Assembly (NCBI RefSeq): GCF_004784475.1
Contig: NZ_SRRT01000009.1
Coordinates: 124,001-188,000 of the forward strand
DNA length: 64,000 nucleotides
Direction of reading: 5' to 3'
Origin: Streptomyces bauhiniae
GTDB lineage: Bacteria; Actinomycetota; Actinomycetes; Streptomycetales; Streptomycetaceae
Each line of letters begins with the position of its first letter. The first letter of the stretch is position 1. The notes below the pieces were generated by a model. The model was not told the DNA's origin. It did not search any database and saw nothing but the letters and a program-made list of their open reading frames with translations. The position numbers were made by a program, and so were the translations under genes. This document shows, in pieces, positions 31,432-40,382 of this stretch.

Positions 31432-33596
31432 CACCTCGCACGTCACCTCCCCGTACCGACGAGCCGTCCACCCGTACCCACCATCCAGAGGCAGCCATGT
31501 CCACAGCCACTCCCACCCGCGTGCCGCACGACGAGGCGGCGGCCGGGGGCCCGTCCGGCGGGGGCCGGGTCGGCGCGGGCCTGTTCGATCCCCGGCAGTT
31601 GGTCAGATCGCTGCCCGACGCCTTCCGCAAGCTCGATCCGCGGGTCATGGTCAAGTCGCCCGTGATGTTCGTGGTGTGGATCGGCTCCGTGCTGACCACG
31701 GCGTTCTCCCTCACCGACCCCACCGACTGGTTCGGCTGGACGATCAGCGTCTGGCTGTGGCTGACCGTGCTCTTCGCCAACCTCGCGGAGGCGGTCGCCG
31801 AGGGCCGGGGCAAGGCGCAGGCCGACACCCTGCGCAAGGCCAGGGCGGACACCGTCGCCCGCCGGCTGACCGGCACCGCCGAGGAGCACGTCCCCGGCAC
31901 CGAGCTGCGCGTCGGCGACCTGGTCGTCTGCGAGGCGGGCGAGGTGATCCCCGGCGACGGCGATGTCGTGGAGGGCGTCGCCTCGGTGGACGAGTCCGCG
32001 ATCACGGGCGAGTCGGCCCCGGTCATCCGGGAGTCCGGGGGCGACCGGAGCGCCGTCACGGGCGGTACCAAGGTGCTCTCCGACCGGATCGTCGTCCGGA
32101 TCACCACCCGGCCGGGGGAGACCTTCATCGACCGGATGATCGGACTGGTGGAGGGCGCGGCCCGGCAGCGCACGCCCAACGAGATCGCGCTCAACATCCT
32201 GCTGGCCTCGCTGACCCTCGTCTTCCTGCTGGCCTGCGCCACGCTGCCGCCGTTCGCCGCGCACGCGGGCACGCACCTGACGATGGTCGTGCTGGTCGCG
32301 CTGCTGGTGTGCCTGATCCCCACCACCATCGGCGCCCTGCTCTCCGCCATCGGCATCGCGGGCATGGACCGCCTGGTCCAGCGCAATGTGCTGGCCATGT
32401 CGGGCCGGGCCGTCGAGGCGGCCGGTGACGTGTCGACCCTGCTGCTGGACAAGACCGGCACCATCACCCTCGGCAACCGCCGGGCCGCCGCGTTCGTGCC
32501 GGTGGGCGGCGCGGACGAGGCCGAACTCGCGGACGCGGCCCAGCTCTCCTCGCTGGCCGACGAGACTCCCGAGGGCCGTTCCGTCGTCGTCCTCGCCAAG
32601 GAGGCGTACGGCCTGCGCGAGCGCCACCAGGGCGAGCTGGCCGGTGCCGAGTGGGTCGCGTTCACCGCGCAGACCCGGATGTCCGGCGTCGACGTGGACG
32701 GGCGCAGCGTCCGCAAGGGGGCCGCGGCCTCCGTACTGCGCTGGGTGCGCGAGCAGGGCGGCACGGTCGCCGAGGACACGGAAGCCGCCGCCGACCGGAT
32801 CTCCCGCGCGGGCGGCACCCCGCTGCTGGTCGCGGTGCGGGACGGCCGAGGCGCCCGCGTGCTCGGTGTCGTCCACCTCAAGGACGTCGTCAAGGACGGC
32901 ATGCGGGAACGGTTCGCCGAGCTGCGCCGGATGGGCATCCGCACCGTCATGATCACCGGGGACAACCCGCTGACCGCCAAGGCCATCGCGGAGGAGGCCG
33001 GGGTCGACGACTTCCTCGCGGAGGCCACTCCCGAGGACAAGATGGCCCTCATCAAGCGGGAGCAGGCGGGCGGCAAGCTCGTCGCCATGACCGGGGACGG
33101 CACCAACGACGCCCCCGCGCTGGCCCAGGCGGACGTCGGCGTGGCCATGAACACCGGTACGTCGGCCGCCAAGGAGGCCGGCAACATGGTCGACCTGGAC
33201 TCCGACCCGACCAAGCTCATCGAGATCGTCGGGATCGGCAAGCAGCTCCTCATCACGAGGGGCGCGCTGACCACGTTCTCCATCGCCAACGACGTGGCCA
33301 AGTACTTCGCGATCATCCCGGCGCTGTTCGCCGCCGTGTATCCGGGGCTCGACCGGCTGAACATCATGCGGCTGGCCTCGCCCGACTCCGCGATCCTCTC
33401 GGCCGTCGTCTTCAACGCGCTGATCATCATCGCGCTGGTCCCGCTCTCCCTGCGCGGGGTGCGGTACCGGCCGGTCAGCGCCGACCGTCTGCTGCGGCGC
33501 AACCTCGCCGTCTACGGACTCGGCGGACTCGTCGCGCCCTTCGTCGGCATCAAACTCATCGACCTGCTCCTCTCCTTGATCCCCGGGATCGGCTGA
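31428..33596 (+). CDS. kdpB: K+-transporting P-type ATPase subunit KdpB
   Basis: A 722-residue P-type ATPase (or 699 from ATG 31497, MSTATPTRVPHDE). The actuator domain has SAITGESAPV, the phosphorylation site is DKTGTITLGN, and the hinge is MTGDGTNDAPALAQADVGVA. The translational coupling with kdpA favours the first ATG, while the family N-terminus fits either. It hydrolyses ATP to power K+ uptake through KdpA. kdpC follows 2 nt after the stop. Confidence 0.97.
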   Translation: MTPRTSPPRTDEPSTRTHHPEAAMSTATPTRVPHDEAAAGGPSGGGRVGAGLFDPRQLVRSLPDAFRKLDPRVMVKSPVMFVVWIGSVLTTAFSLTDPTDWFGWTISVWLWLTVLFANLAEAVAEGRGKAQADTLRKARADTVARRLTGTAEEHVPGTELRVGDLVVCEAGEVIPGDGDVVEGVASVDESAITGESAPVIRESGGDRSAVTGGTKVLSDRIVVRITTRPGETFIDRMIGLVEGAARQRTPNEIALNILLASLTLVFLLACATLPPFAAHAGTHLTMVVLVALLVCLIPTTIGALLSAIGIAGMDRLVQRNVLAMSGRAVEAAGDVSTLLLDKTGTITLGNRRAAAFVPVGGADEAELADAAQLSSLADETPEGRSVVVLAKEAYGLRERHQGELAGAEWVAFTAQTRMSGVDVDGRSVRKGAAASVLRWVREQGGTVAEDTEAAADRISRAGGTPLLVAVRDGRGARVLGVVHLKDVVKDGMRERFAELRRMGIRTVMITGDNPLTAKAIAEEAGVDDFLAEATPEDKMALIKREQAGGKLVAMTGDGTNDAPALAQADVGVAMNTGTSAAKEAGNMVDLDSDPTKLIEIVGIGKQLLITRGALTTFSIANDVAKYFAIIPALFAAVYPGLDRLNIMRLASPDSAILSAVVFNALIIIALVPLSLRGVRYRPVSADRLLRRNLAVYGLGGLVAPFVGIKLIDLLLSLIPGIG

Positions 33597-33598
33597 CC

Positions 33599-34267
33599 AT
33601 GAACACCTCCCTCACCGGCAAGCTCCGGTCCCTCGGCGCGGGCCTGCGCGCCCTGCTCGTGCTCACCCTCGTCACCGGCGTCCTCTATCCCCTCGCCGTG
33701 ACCGGCGTGTCCCAGCTCCTCCTGCCAGGCCGGGCGAACGGCTCCGAGGTCCGGTCGGACGGGCGGGTCGTCGGCTCCTCCCTCATCGGGCAGTCGTACA
33801 CACTGCCGCTGAAGAAGGGACAGGAGACGGCGGAGCCGGACCTCAGGTGGTTCCAGGGGCGCCCGGCGGCCGGGCTCGGCACCAACACCGAGAACACCCG
33901 CTACTCACTGCTGCTCTCCGGCGCCACCAATCTCGCCGCCGACAACAAGATCCTGGTCCAGCGGGTGGCGGACGCCAAGGCCGCCGTCGTCCGGGACAAC
34001 TCCGTACCCGGCCGTCCGGTGAGCCCGGCCGACGTGCCCGCCGACGCCGTCACCTCCTCCGGCTCCGGCCTCGACCCGGACATCTCCCCGGAGTACGCCC
34101 GGCTCCAGATCCACCGCGTCGCCGCCCGCAACCACCTGCCCGTGCCCGAGGTCGCCCGGCTCGTCCGCGACCACACCGAGGGCCGCACCCTGGGCTTCCT
34201 GGGCGAGCCCCGCGTCAACGTGCTGGAGCTGAACATCGCCCTCAAGGAGCTGACGGCCCGGCCCTGA
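33599..34267 (+). CDS. kdpC: K+-transporting ATPase subunit KdpC
   Basis: A 222-residue protein with one N-terminal membrane helix (LRALLVLTLVTGVLYPLAVT) and an extracytoplasmic domain carrying VGSSLIGQSY, FQGRPAAG, SSGSGLDPDISPEYARLQIH and VNVLELNIAL, all family signatures. It stabilises the complex and aids ATP binding by KdpB. The window lacks kdpD between this gene and kdpE. Confidence 0.97.
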   Translation: MNTSLTGKLRSLGAGLRALLVLTLVTGVLYPLAVTGVSQLLLPGRANGSEVRSDGRVVGSSLIGQSYTLPLKKGQETAEPDLRWFQGRPAAGLGTNTENTRYSLLLSGATNLAADNKILVQRVADAKAAVVRDNSVPGRPVSPADVPADAVTSSGSGLDPDISPEYARLQIHRVAARNHLPVPEVARLVRDHTEGRTLGFLGEPRVNVLELNIALKELTARP

Positions 34268-34376
34268 ACCGCCGCGACGGTGTCCGGAAGCCGCACCTGG
34301 GCCCCCGGCTCCCGCCCCGATGCCGTAGGTTGCTGCCCTCGGTCCACTGAGGCGTACGACAGGAGGGCGCGCGTCC

Positions 34377-35063
34377 ATGACACGGGTGCTCGTGGTGGAG
34401 GACGACCCGCAGCTCGTACGGGCCCTCGTGATCAACCTCAAGGCCCGCCGGTACGCCGTCGACGCGGCCCCGGACGGCGCCACCGCGCTCCGGCTCGCGG
34501 CCGACCGCGGGCCGGACGTGGTGGTGCTCGACCTCGGGCTGCCCGACATGGACGGCGCCGACGTCATACGGTCCCTGCGCGGCGGCCGCAGCCGGGTGCC
34601 GATCCTCGTCCTCTCCGCCCGCCAGGCGTCCGAGGAGAAGGTCGCCGCACTGGACGCCGGGGCCGACGACTACGTCACCAAGCCGTTCAGCATGGACGAA
34701 CTCCTGGCCCGGCTCCGCGCCGCCGTCCGCCGTACCGAGGCCGGCCGGGCCGCCCCGGAGACCACCCTGGTGCGGACGGCCGACTTCACCCTGGACCTCG
34801 CCGCCAAGAAGGCGGTGCGCGACGGGCGTGACATCCGCCTCACCCCGACCGAGTGGCATCTGCTGGAGATACTTGTCACCAGCCCCGGCCGCCTGGTGAG
34901 CCGGAAACACCTGCTGCGCGAGGTCTGGGGGGTCTCCCTGAGCGACCGCACGAACTACCTGCGCGTCTACATGGCCCAGCTACGCCGCAAGCTGGAGGCG
35001 GACCCCGCCCACCCGCGCTACCTCATCACCGAGCCCGGCATGGGCTATCGCTTCGAGGGCTGA
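34377..35063 (+). CDS. kdpE: Response regulator KdpE
   Basis: A 228-residue OmpR-type regulator. The receiver domain (1-120) has VEDDPQ, phospho-acceptor Asp in VVVLDLGLPDMDG, and ADDYVTKPF. The winged helix (about 135-228) carries the KdpE-type recognition region SDRTNYLRVYMAQLRRKLEA. It activates kdpFABC when K+ or osmotic conditions demand. It starts 109 nt after kdpC. The usual sensor KdpD is absent here, so its partner kinase must be elsewhere or replaced. Confidence 0.92.
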   Translation: MTRVLVVEDDPQLVRALVINLKARRYAVDAAPDGATALRLAADRGPDVVVLDLGLPDMDGADVIRSLRGGRSRVPILVLSARQASEEKVAALDAGADDYVTKPFSMDELLARLRAAVRRTEAGRAAPETTLVRTADFTLDLAAKKAVRDGRDIRLTPTEWHLLEILVTSPGRLVSRKHLLREVWGVSLSDRTNYLRVYMAQLRRKLEADPAHPRYLITEPGMGYRFEG

Positions 35064-35097
35064 ACCCGCACCGACCGGCACCATGTCGTCGCGTTCG

Positions 35098-35129
35098 AGT
35101 CCGGATGGGTGAATGATGTCACCCGGACT
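35098..35129 (+). terminator. Possible imperfect hairpin after kdpE
   Basis: AGTCC (35098-35102) and GGACT (35125-35129) pair, with inner GGGTG (35107-35111) and CACCC (35120-35124), leaving a 4-nt bulge. The helix totals 10 bp and there is no T-tract. Confidence 0.35.
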
Positions 35130-35169
35130 GGTCACGCCCGGATCTTCGCACTGAGTATGCTCATCCAAT

Positions 35170-35185
35170 GTTGTCGGTCGACAAC
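35170..35185. promoter_or_regulatory. 16-bp inverted repeat upstream of the receiver-PP2C gene
   Basis: GTTGTCG-GT-CGACAAC has perfect 7-bp arms with a 2-nt centre, 43 bp before ATG 35229. It lies in the A/T-richest part of the 165-bp gap after kdpE. It is probably an operator for a dimeric regulator; which one is unknown. Confidence 0.5.
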
Positions 35186-35228
35186 TTATGACGGCGGGCG
35201 GCACGAGCGGCGCGGAAAGGGCGGGACC

Positions 35229-36452
35229 ATGGTGACGTCGCGGGCTGATGCCGATGAGCTGATGCCGGTGACCGTGGACGGGATCGACACGGAGTGGGAC
35301 GAGCGACAGCCGTCCGTACTGCTGGTGGAGGACGATGCCGGCGACGCGCTGCTGGTCGAGGAACTGGTCGCCGACAGCGCCCTGAAGATGCGGCTGCGCT
35401 GGGTGCGTTCGATGGCCGAGGCCGCCGGGGTGCTCGCCACCGAGCGCCCGGACTGCGTCCTGCTCGACCTGCACCTGCCGGACGCGAGCGGTCTGGAAGC
35501 GGTCTCCCTGGTCAAGGCGCACGCCGACCGGGTGGCCATCGTCGTCCTCACCGGCCTCGCCGAGGAGCAGACCGGGCTCGCCGCGGTCACCGCCGGCGCC
35601 CAGGACTACCTGGTCAAGGGCCGCGTCGAACCCGAACTCTTCGGCCGCGCGGTCCGCTACGCGATCCAGCGCAAGCAGGCCGAGCAGTCGGCGGTGGCGC
35701 TCCAGGCCAGCCTGATGCAGGCCCAGGAGAACGCCCGCCTGGAACGCGGCCTGCTGCCCCGCCCGCTGCTGCGCGCCGACGGCGTCCAGGTCGTCGCCCG
35801 CTACCGCCCCGGCCGCGCCCAGGCGCTGCTCGGCGGCGACTTCTACGACATCGTGCAGAGCGCGGACGGCACCGTGCACGCCGTCGTCGGGGACGTCTCC
35901 GGGCACGGCCCGGACGAGGCCGCCCTCGGTGTCGCCCTGCGGATAGCCTGGCGCACACTGGTCCTCAGCGGTATCACCGGCGTCGAGCAGGTGGCTCGCC
36001 TGGAGGAGATCCTGGTCGCCGAGCGCGCCCGGGACGAGGTCTTCGCCACCCTGGTCAGCCTGTCCGCCGTACCCGGTGAGCAGCACGCCACCGTGGTGCG
36101 GGCCGGCCACCACGGACTGCTGCGGCGCGGTCCCCGGGACGTGGACTGGGTCGAGGTGCCGGGCGGACCCGCGCTGGGCCTCATCCCCGGCGGTGCCCGC
36201 TGGCCCACCGCGGAACTGCCGGTGCCGCCGGGCGCCTCCGTCGTCCTGTTCACCGACGGGCTGTTCGAGGGGCACGTCAGCCGGGGCCCGCAGCGCCTCG
36301 GCGAGGAGGGGCTGCTCGAACTCGCCCGCGAGGCGGCCGGACTGGCGCCCGACGAGTTCGTGGACCGGCTCATCGGCGAGGCCGAGGGACTGGCCGAGGA
36401 ACAGGGCGGGCTCGCGGACGACGTCGCCGTCGTCCATGTGAGCTGGAACTGA
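35229..36452 (+). CDS. Receiver domain-PP2C (SpoIIE-type) phosphatase
   Basis: A 407-residue response regulator with enzymatic output. The receiver (about 28-150) has LLVEDDAGDALL, Asp in VLLDLHLPDASG, and AQDYLVKG; a helical linker is followed by a SpoIIE-type PP2C phosphatase (about 190-405: GGDFYDIVQSADGTVHAVVG, DVSGHGPDEAA, FTDGLFEGH, ADDVAVVHV). Such proteins dephosphorylate anti-sigma-factor antagonists. ATG 35229 was chosen (GGAAAGG upstream). It heads a three-gene signalling unit with the kinase and small regulator that follow. Confidence 0.92.
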   Translation: MVTSRADADELMPVTVDGIDTEWDERQPSVLLVEDDAGDALLVEELVADSALKMRLRWVRSMAEAAGVLATERPDCVLLDLHLPDASGLEAVSLVKAHADRVAIVVLTGLAEEQTGLAAVTAGAQDYLVKGRVEPELFGRAVRYAIQRKQAEQSAVALQASLMQAQENARLERGLLPRPLLRADGVQVVARYRPGRAQALLGGDFYDIVQSADGTVHAVVGDVSGHGPDEAALGVALRIAWRTLVLSGITGVEQVARLEEILVAERARDEVFATLVSLSAVPGEQHATVVRAGHHGLLRRGPRDVDWVEVPGGPALGLIPGGARWPTAELPVPPGASVVLFTDGLFEGHVSRGPQRLGEEGLLELAREAAGLAPDEFVDRLIGEAEGLAEEQGGLADDVAVVHVSWN

Positions 36453-36513
36453 GAAACGTGAGACGAGAGAAACGAGTGGGACGCGTGAGTGACGAGTCGG
36501 TACGGAGCACAGG

Positions 36514-38130
36514 GTGAACAACCTCGCGGGCAAGCCGTGGACCGGGCGCCGCCTGACCGTGCAGGGCTGGTTCTACCTCGTGCTGTCGCTCATGACCCTC
36601 CTGGTGCTGGTCGGCACCGTGGTGGGCGCCAACCTCCTCAACCGCACCGCCGACGCCACCGACAAGCTGCTGCTGGGCGTCCAGCCCGCGCAGACGGAGG
36701 CGTACCGGCTCCAGGCCGCCCTGGTCAACCAGGAGACCGGCATCCGGGGCTACGCCATCAGCGCCGACAAGCGCTTCCTCACCCCGTACACCGAGGGCAA
36801 GAAGAACGAGGCGCAGTCGGCCGACCGGCTGCGCCGTCTTGTCGGTGACCGCCCCGACCTGCGAGCCGACCTGGACGCCGTCGAGCGCCAGGCGGCCCAG
36901 TGGCGCCTCACCTACGCCGAGCCGCTCGTCGGCTCCGTCACCCCCGGCGCCCCCAAGGCCGTCGACCTGCGCAAGGTGGAACGCGGCAAGGAGGACTTCG
37001 ACAAGCTGCGCAAGAGCTGGGCCGACCAGAACGCCCACCTGACCCGCGTGGTCGAGGACGGCCGCGCCCACATCGCCCACGAACGCACCCTGCGCAACTC
37101 GGTGCTCGTCGCCATGGTCGCCGCGTTCCTGCTGACCGGCCTGGTCCTCGCCGTCTTCGTCCGCCTGCTCGTCACCCGGCCCCTGGAGCGGCTGCGCACC
37201 GCCTCCCGCCGGGTCGCGGGCGGCGACTTCGACCACGTCATCACCGGCGCCGGGCCGGCCGACCTGACCGCCGTGGCCGTCGACGTGGAGGGCATGCGCA
37301 AGCGGATCGTGGCCGAGCTGGACGCCTCCCACACCCAGCAGCGCATCCTCACCACCCAGGCCGCCGACCTGGACGCCCAGGCGGTCGAACTGCGCCGCTC
37401 CAACGTCGAGCTGGAACAGTTCGCCTACGTCGCCTCCCACGACCTCCAGGAACCGCTGCGCAAGGTCGCCTCCTTCTGCCAGCTCCTGGAGAAGCGGTAC
37501 TACGACAAGCTGGACGACCGCGGCCGGCAGTACATCGACTTCGCGGTGGACGGCGCCAAGCGCATGCAGGTGCTCATCAACGACCTGCTCACCTTCTCCC
37601 GCGTCGGCCGTCTCACCGACGACCGCGTGCCCGTCGGCCTGGACAAGACGCTGGAGAAGGCGATGATGAACCTCGCCGCCGCCGTGGAGGAGTCCGGCGC
37701 CCGCGTGGAACGGCCCCAGGAGATGCCCGAGGTGGTGGGCGACCCCACCCTGTTCACCATGCTCTGGCAGAACCTGATCGGCAACGCCCTGAAGTTCCGC
37801 CACCCCGACCGCGCCCCGCAGGTCACCGTCACCTGCGAGCCCGACCCGGACGAGCCCGGCAGCGTCCAGCTCAGCGTCACGGACAACGGCATCGGCATCC
37901 CCGGCGAGTTCGCCGACAAGGTCTTCGTCATCTTCCAGCGACTGCACAGCCGGGACGCCTACGGTGGTACCGGGATCGGTCTGGCACTCTGCAAGAAGAT
38001 CGTGGAACATCACGGCGGCAGGATCTGGCTGGACACCGAGCACACCGACGGCACCCGTTTCCGCTTCACCCTGCCCGTGGCCACCGCCCCGGACGAGCCC
38101 GGCATCACCCAGGAGAAGGCCCTCACATGA
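36514..38130 (+). CDS. CHASE3-HAMP sensor histidine kinase
   Basis: A 538-residue membrane kinase with a GTG start. Helix 1 (about 19-40), an extracytoplasmic CHASE3 domain (about 45-185, with VNQETGIRGYAIS), helix 2 (about 198-220), HAMP (about 221-275), a dimerisation helix with phospho-acceptor His in YVASHDLQEPLRKV, and an HATPase domain (NLIGNALKFRH, DNGIGIPGEF, GGTGIGLALC). The H-box type is that of phytochrome-like kinases, which usually pair with single-domain Rcp1-like regulators, exactly what the next gene encodes (4-nt overlap). Confidence 0.93.
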   Translation: MNNLAGKPWTGRRLTVQGWFYLVLSLMTLLVLVGTVVGANLLNRTADATDKLLLGVQPAQTEAYRLQAALVNQETGIRGYAISADKRFLTPYTEGKKNEAQSADRLRRLVGDRPDLRADLDAVERQAAQWRLTYAEPLVGSVTPGAPKAVDLRKVERGKEDFDKLRKSWADQNAHLTRVVEDGRAHIAHERTLRNSVLVAMVAAFLLTGLVLAVFVRLLVTRPLERLRTASRRVAGGDFDHVITGAGPADLTAVAVDVEGMRKRIVAELDASHTQQRILTTQAADLDAQAVELRRSNVELEQFAYVASHDLQEPLRKVASFCQLLEKRYYDKLDDRGRQYIDFAVDGAKRMQVLINDLLTFSRVGRLTDDRVPVGLDKTLEKAMMNLAAAVEESGARVERPQEMPEVVGDPTLFTMLWQNLIGNALKFRHPDRAPQVTVTCEPDPDEPGSVQLSVTDNGIGIPGEFADKVFVIFQRLHSRDAYGGTGIGLALCKKIVEHHGGRIWLDTEHTDGTRFRFTLPVATAPDEPGITQEKALT

Positions 38131-38573
38131 CGACTCCCGACGCCACCCCGATCGACGTCCTCCTGGTGGAGGACGACCCCGGTGACGAGCTGATGACCCG
38201 GGAGGCGTTCGAGGACAACAAGATCGGCAACACGCTGCACGTGGTCCGCGACGGCGAGGAGGCGCTCGACTTCCTCTACCGGCGCGGCAACCACACCGGC
38301 GCGCCCCGGCCCGACCTGATCCTGCTCGACCTCAACCTGCCCAAGTACGACGGGCGTCAGGTCCTGGAGCGCATCAAGTCCGACCAGGACCTCGCGGACA
38401 TCCCGGTGGTCGTCCTGACCACCTCGGCGGCCGAGGAGGACATCCTCCGCAGCTACAAGCTGCACGCCAACGCGTATGTCACCAAGCCGGTCGACCTCGA
38501 CCAGTTCATCGCCGCCGTCCGCCAGATCGACGACTTCTTCGTCCAGGTGGTCCGCCTGCCCCGGCGGAAGTGA
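38127..38573 (+). CDS. Single-domain (Rcp1-like) response regulator
   Basis: 148 residues, a receiver only: VEDDPGDELMTREAFEDNK, phospho-acceptor Asp in LILLDLNLPKYDG, TTSAAEEDI, and ANAYVTKPVDLDQF. There is no output domain, so it probably relays phosphate from the overlapping CHASE3 kinase to another partner, possibly the receiver-PP2C phosphatase encoded two genes upstream. A strong terminator follows 17 nt after the stop. Confidence 0.92.
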   Translation: MTTPDATPIDVLLVEDDPGDELMTREAFEDNKIGNTLHVVRDGEEALDFLYRRGNHTGAPRPDLILLDLNLPKYDGRQVLERIKSDQDLADIPVVVLTTSAAEEDILRSYKLHANAYVTKPVDLDQFIAAVRQIDDFFVQVVRLPRRK

Positions 38574-38590
38574 GCCGGATACGCGAAACA

Positions 38591-38615
38591 CCCCCCGACC
38601 GGCCCGGTCGGGGGG
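38591..38615. terminator. Strong terminator between convergent transcription units
   Basis: A perfect 12-bp inverted repeat separated by one base (38591-38602 and 38604-38615) followed on the plus strand by a T-rich stretch (TTCTGTTTCTTCTT). It ends the kinase operon and lies 21 nt beyond the convergent helicase stop. Confidence 0.85.
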
Positions 38616-38636
38616 CGTTCTGTTTCTTCTTCGCGC

Positions 38637-40295
38637 TCAGCTCGCGGCCGGGCGGCGGCCGCCACGGCGGTCGGAGCCGCCGGTGCCCGCCGTGCGCTCA
38701 CCCGGCGCCCTGCGGGCGGTGCCGCGCGCGCCCGTCTTGCCGGGAGCCGCGCCACCGGCGCTACGGCGCCCGGAGGCGCCCCCGCCCTTGGCACCCTCGG
38801 CGCTGGTACGGCGGCCACCGGACGCACCGGCGCCCGCCGTGCCCGGCTTGGACCGGCCCTCGGGCTTGCGGCCCTGGCCGCCCGCGCCCTCGCCGGCACC
38901 GGCCGGGCGACGACGGCGGCCGGCGCGGCCGGCACCCTCGGCACCGGCACCGGACCTGCGGGCCGGACGCGCCTTCGGCGGCGTGGGCTCCGGGACCGCG
39001 ACGACCACGGCCACGCCGGAGGGCTCACGAGCGCCGGTGATGGTGACCAGCTCGGGCGCGCTGGAGGTGACGCGGGCGGTCTTCGGGCGGATGCCGGCGG
39101 CCGACATGAGCTGGTTGACCTCCCGCTTCTGCTCGGGCAGCACCAGCGTGACCACGCTGCCGGAACCACCCGCGCGGGCGGTGCGGCCGCCGCGGTGCAG
39201 GTAGTCCTTGTGGTCGGTCGGCGGGTCGACGTTCACGACGAGGTCGAGGTCGTCGATGTGTATACCGCGCGCCGCGACGTTCGTCGCCACCAGCGCGGTG
39301 ATCTCGCCGGTCTTGAACTGCTCCAGGGCGCGGTTGCGCTGCGGCTGGGAGCGGCCGCCGTGCAGGGCGGCGGCGCGGACGCCGACCGAGAGCAGCCGCT
39401 TGGCGAGCCGGTCGGCGGAGCGCTTGGTGTCCAGGAACAGGATGACCCGGCCGTCACGGGCCGCGATGCGCGTGGTGACGGCCTTCTTGTCGGTCTCGTC
39501 CTGGAGGTGGAGCAGGTGGTGCTCCATCGTGGTCACCGCACCGGCGGACGGGTCCACCGAGTGCACCACGGGGTCGGTCAGGAACCGCTGCACCAGCTTG
39601 TCGATGTTCTTGTCCAGGGTGGCCGAGAACAGCATCCGCTGGCCGTCGGGGCGCACCTGCTGGATCAGCCGGGTGATCTGCGGCAGGAAGCCCATGTCGG
39701 TCATCTGGTCGGCCTCGTCCAGCACCGTGATGCCGACGTCGTGCAGCACGCAGTCGCCGCGCTCCACCAGGTCGTTGAGGCGGCCGGGGCTCGCCACCAG
39801 CACCTCGACACCGCGCCGGAGCGTGGCGGCCTGCTTGGTGATCGACAGACCGCCGACCACGGTCGCCATCCGCAGGTTGACCGCCGTCGCGTACGGGGTC
39901 AGCGCGTCGGTCACCTGCTGGGCCAGCTCGCGGGTGGGCACCAGGATCAGTGAGAGGGGCGCCTTGGGCTCGGCGCGCCGGCCCGCCGTACGGGCGAGGA
40001 GGGCGAGGCCGAAGGCGAGGGTCTTGCCGGAGCCGGTGCGGCCACGGCCCAGGAGATCCCGGCCGGCCAGCGAGTTGGGCAGCGTGGCGGCCTGGATGGG
40101 GAAGGGGGTGGTCACCCCTTGCGCGGTGAGCGTCTTCAGCAGTGCCGCGGGCATGTCGAGGTCGGCGAACTCAGCGACGGCGGGCAGTGCGGGCGTCGTG
40201 CTCTCCGGCAGGCGGAATTCCTGGGGAGCCTGGGGAGCAGACGAGGGCCTGGACGGCGACGAGCCGCGGTTCGGCTTCTGATACCTGCGGGGCAT
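38637..40295 (-). CDS. DEAD-box ATP-dependent RNA helicase
   Basis: A 552-residue helicase. The Q motif and motif I (LLGRGRTGSGKTLAFGLALL), VPTRELAQQV, DEAD in VLDEADQM, SAT, and the C-terminal helicase motifs (VATNVAARGIHIDD, HRGGRTARAGGSG) are intact. The last ~130 residues are a Gly/Ala/Arg/Lys-rich basic tail typical of RNA-binding extensions in actinobacterial members. The start at 40295 gives MPRRYQKPNRGSSPSRP. It lies downstream of the cold-shock gene behind a terminator; read-through during cold could link them. Confidence 0.93.
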   Translation of the reverse strand: MPRRYQKPNRGSSPSRPSSAPQAPQEFRLPESTTPALPAVAEFADLDMPAALLKTLTAQGVTTPFPIQAATLPNSLAGRDLLGRGRTGSGKTLAFGLALLARTAGRRAEPKAPLSLILVPTRELAQQVTDALTPYATAVNLRMATVVGGLSITKQAATLRRGVEVLVASPGRLNDLVERGDCVLHDVGITVLDEADQMTDMGFLPQITRLIQQVRPDGQRMLFSATLDKNIDKLVQRFLTDPVVHSVDPSAGAVTTMEHHLLHLQDETDKKAVTTRIAARDGRVILFLDTKRSADRLAKRLLSVGVRAAALHGGRSQPQRNRALEQFKTGEITALVATNVAARGIHIDDLDLVVNVDPPTDHKDYLHRGGRTARAGGSGSVVTLVLPEQKREVNQLMSAAGIRPKTARVTSSAPELVTITGAREPSGVAVVVAVPEPTPPKARPARRSGAGAEGAGRAGRRRRPAGAGEGAGGQGRKPEGRSKPGTAGAGASGGRRTSAEGAKGGGASGRRSAGGAAPGKTGARGTARRAPGERTAGTGGSDRRGGRRPAAS

Positions 40296-40325
40296 GCGGT
40301 TACTGCCTTCCTCAACACAGCACAA

Positions 40326-40360
40326 ACCGGGGTCCGCACCATGACGGTGCGGACCCCGGT
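40326..40360 (-). terminator. Terminator after the cold-shock gene
   Basis: A perfect 15-bp stem (40326-40340 with 40346-40360) and 5-nt loop, followed on the minus strand by TTTGTGCTGTG. It separates the cold-shock gene from the helicase. Confidence 0.85.
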
Positions 40361-40382
40361 GAGCGGAATACGCGTCCCGCAA

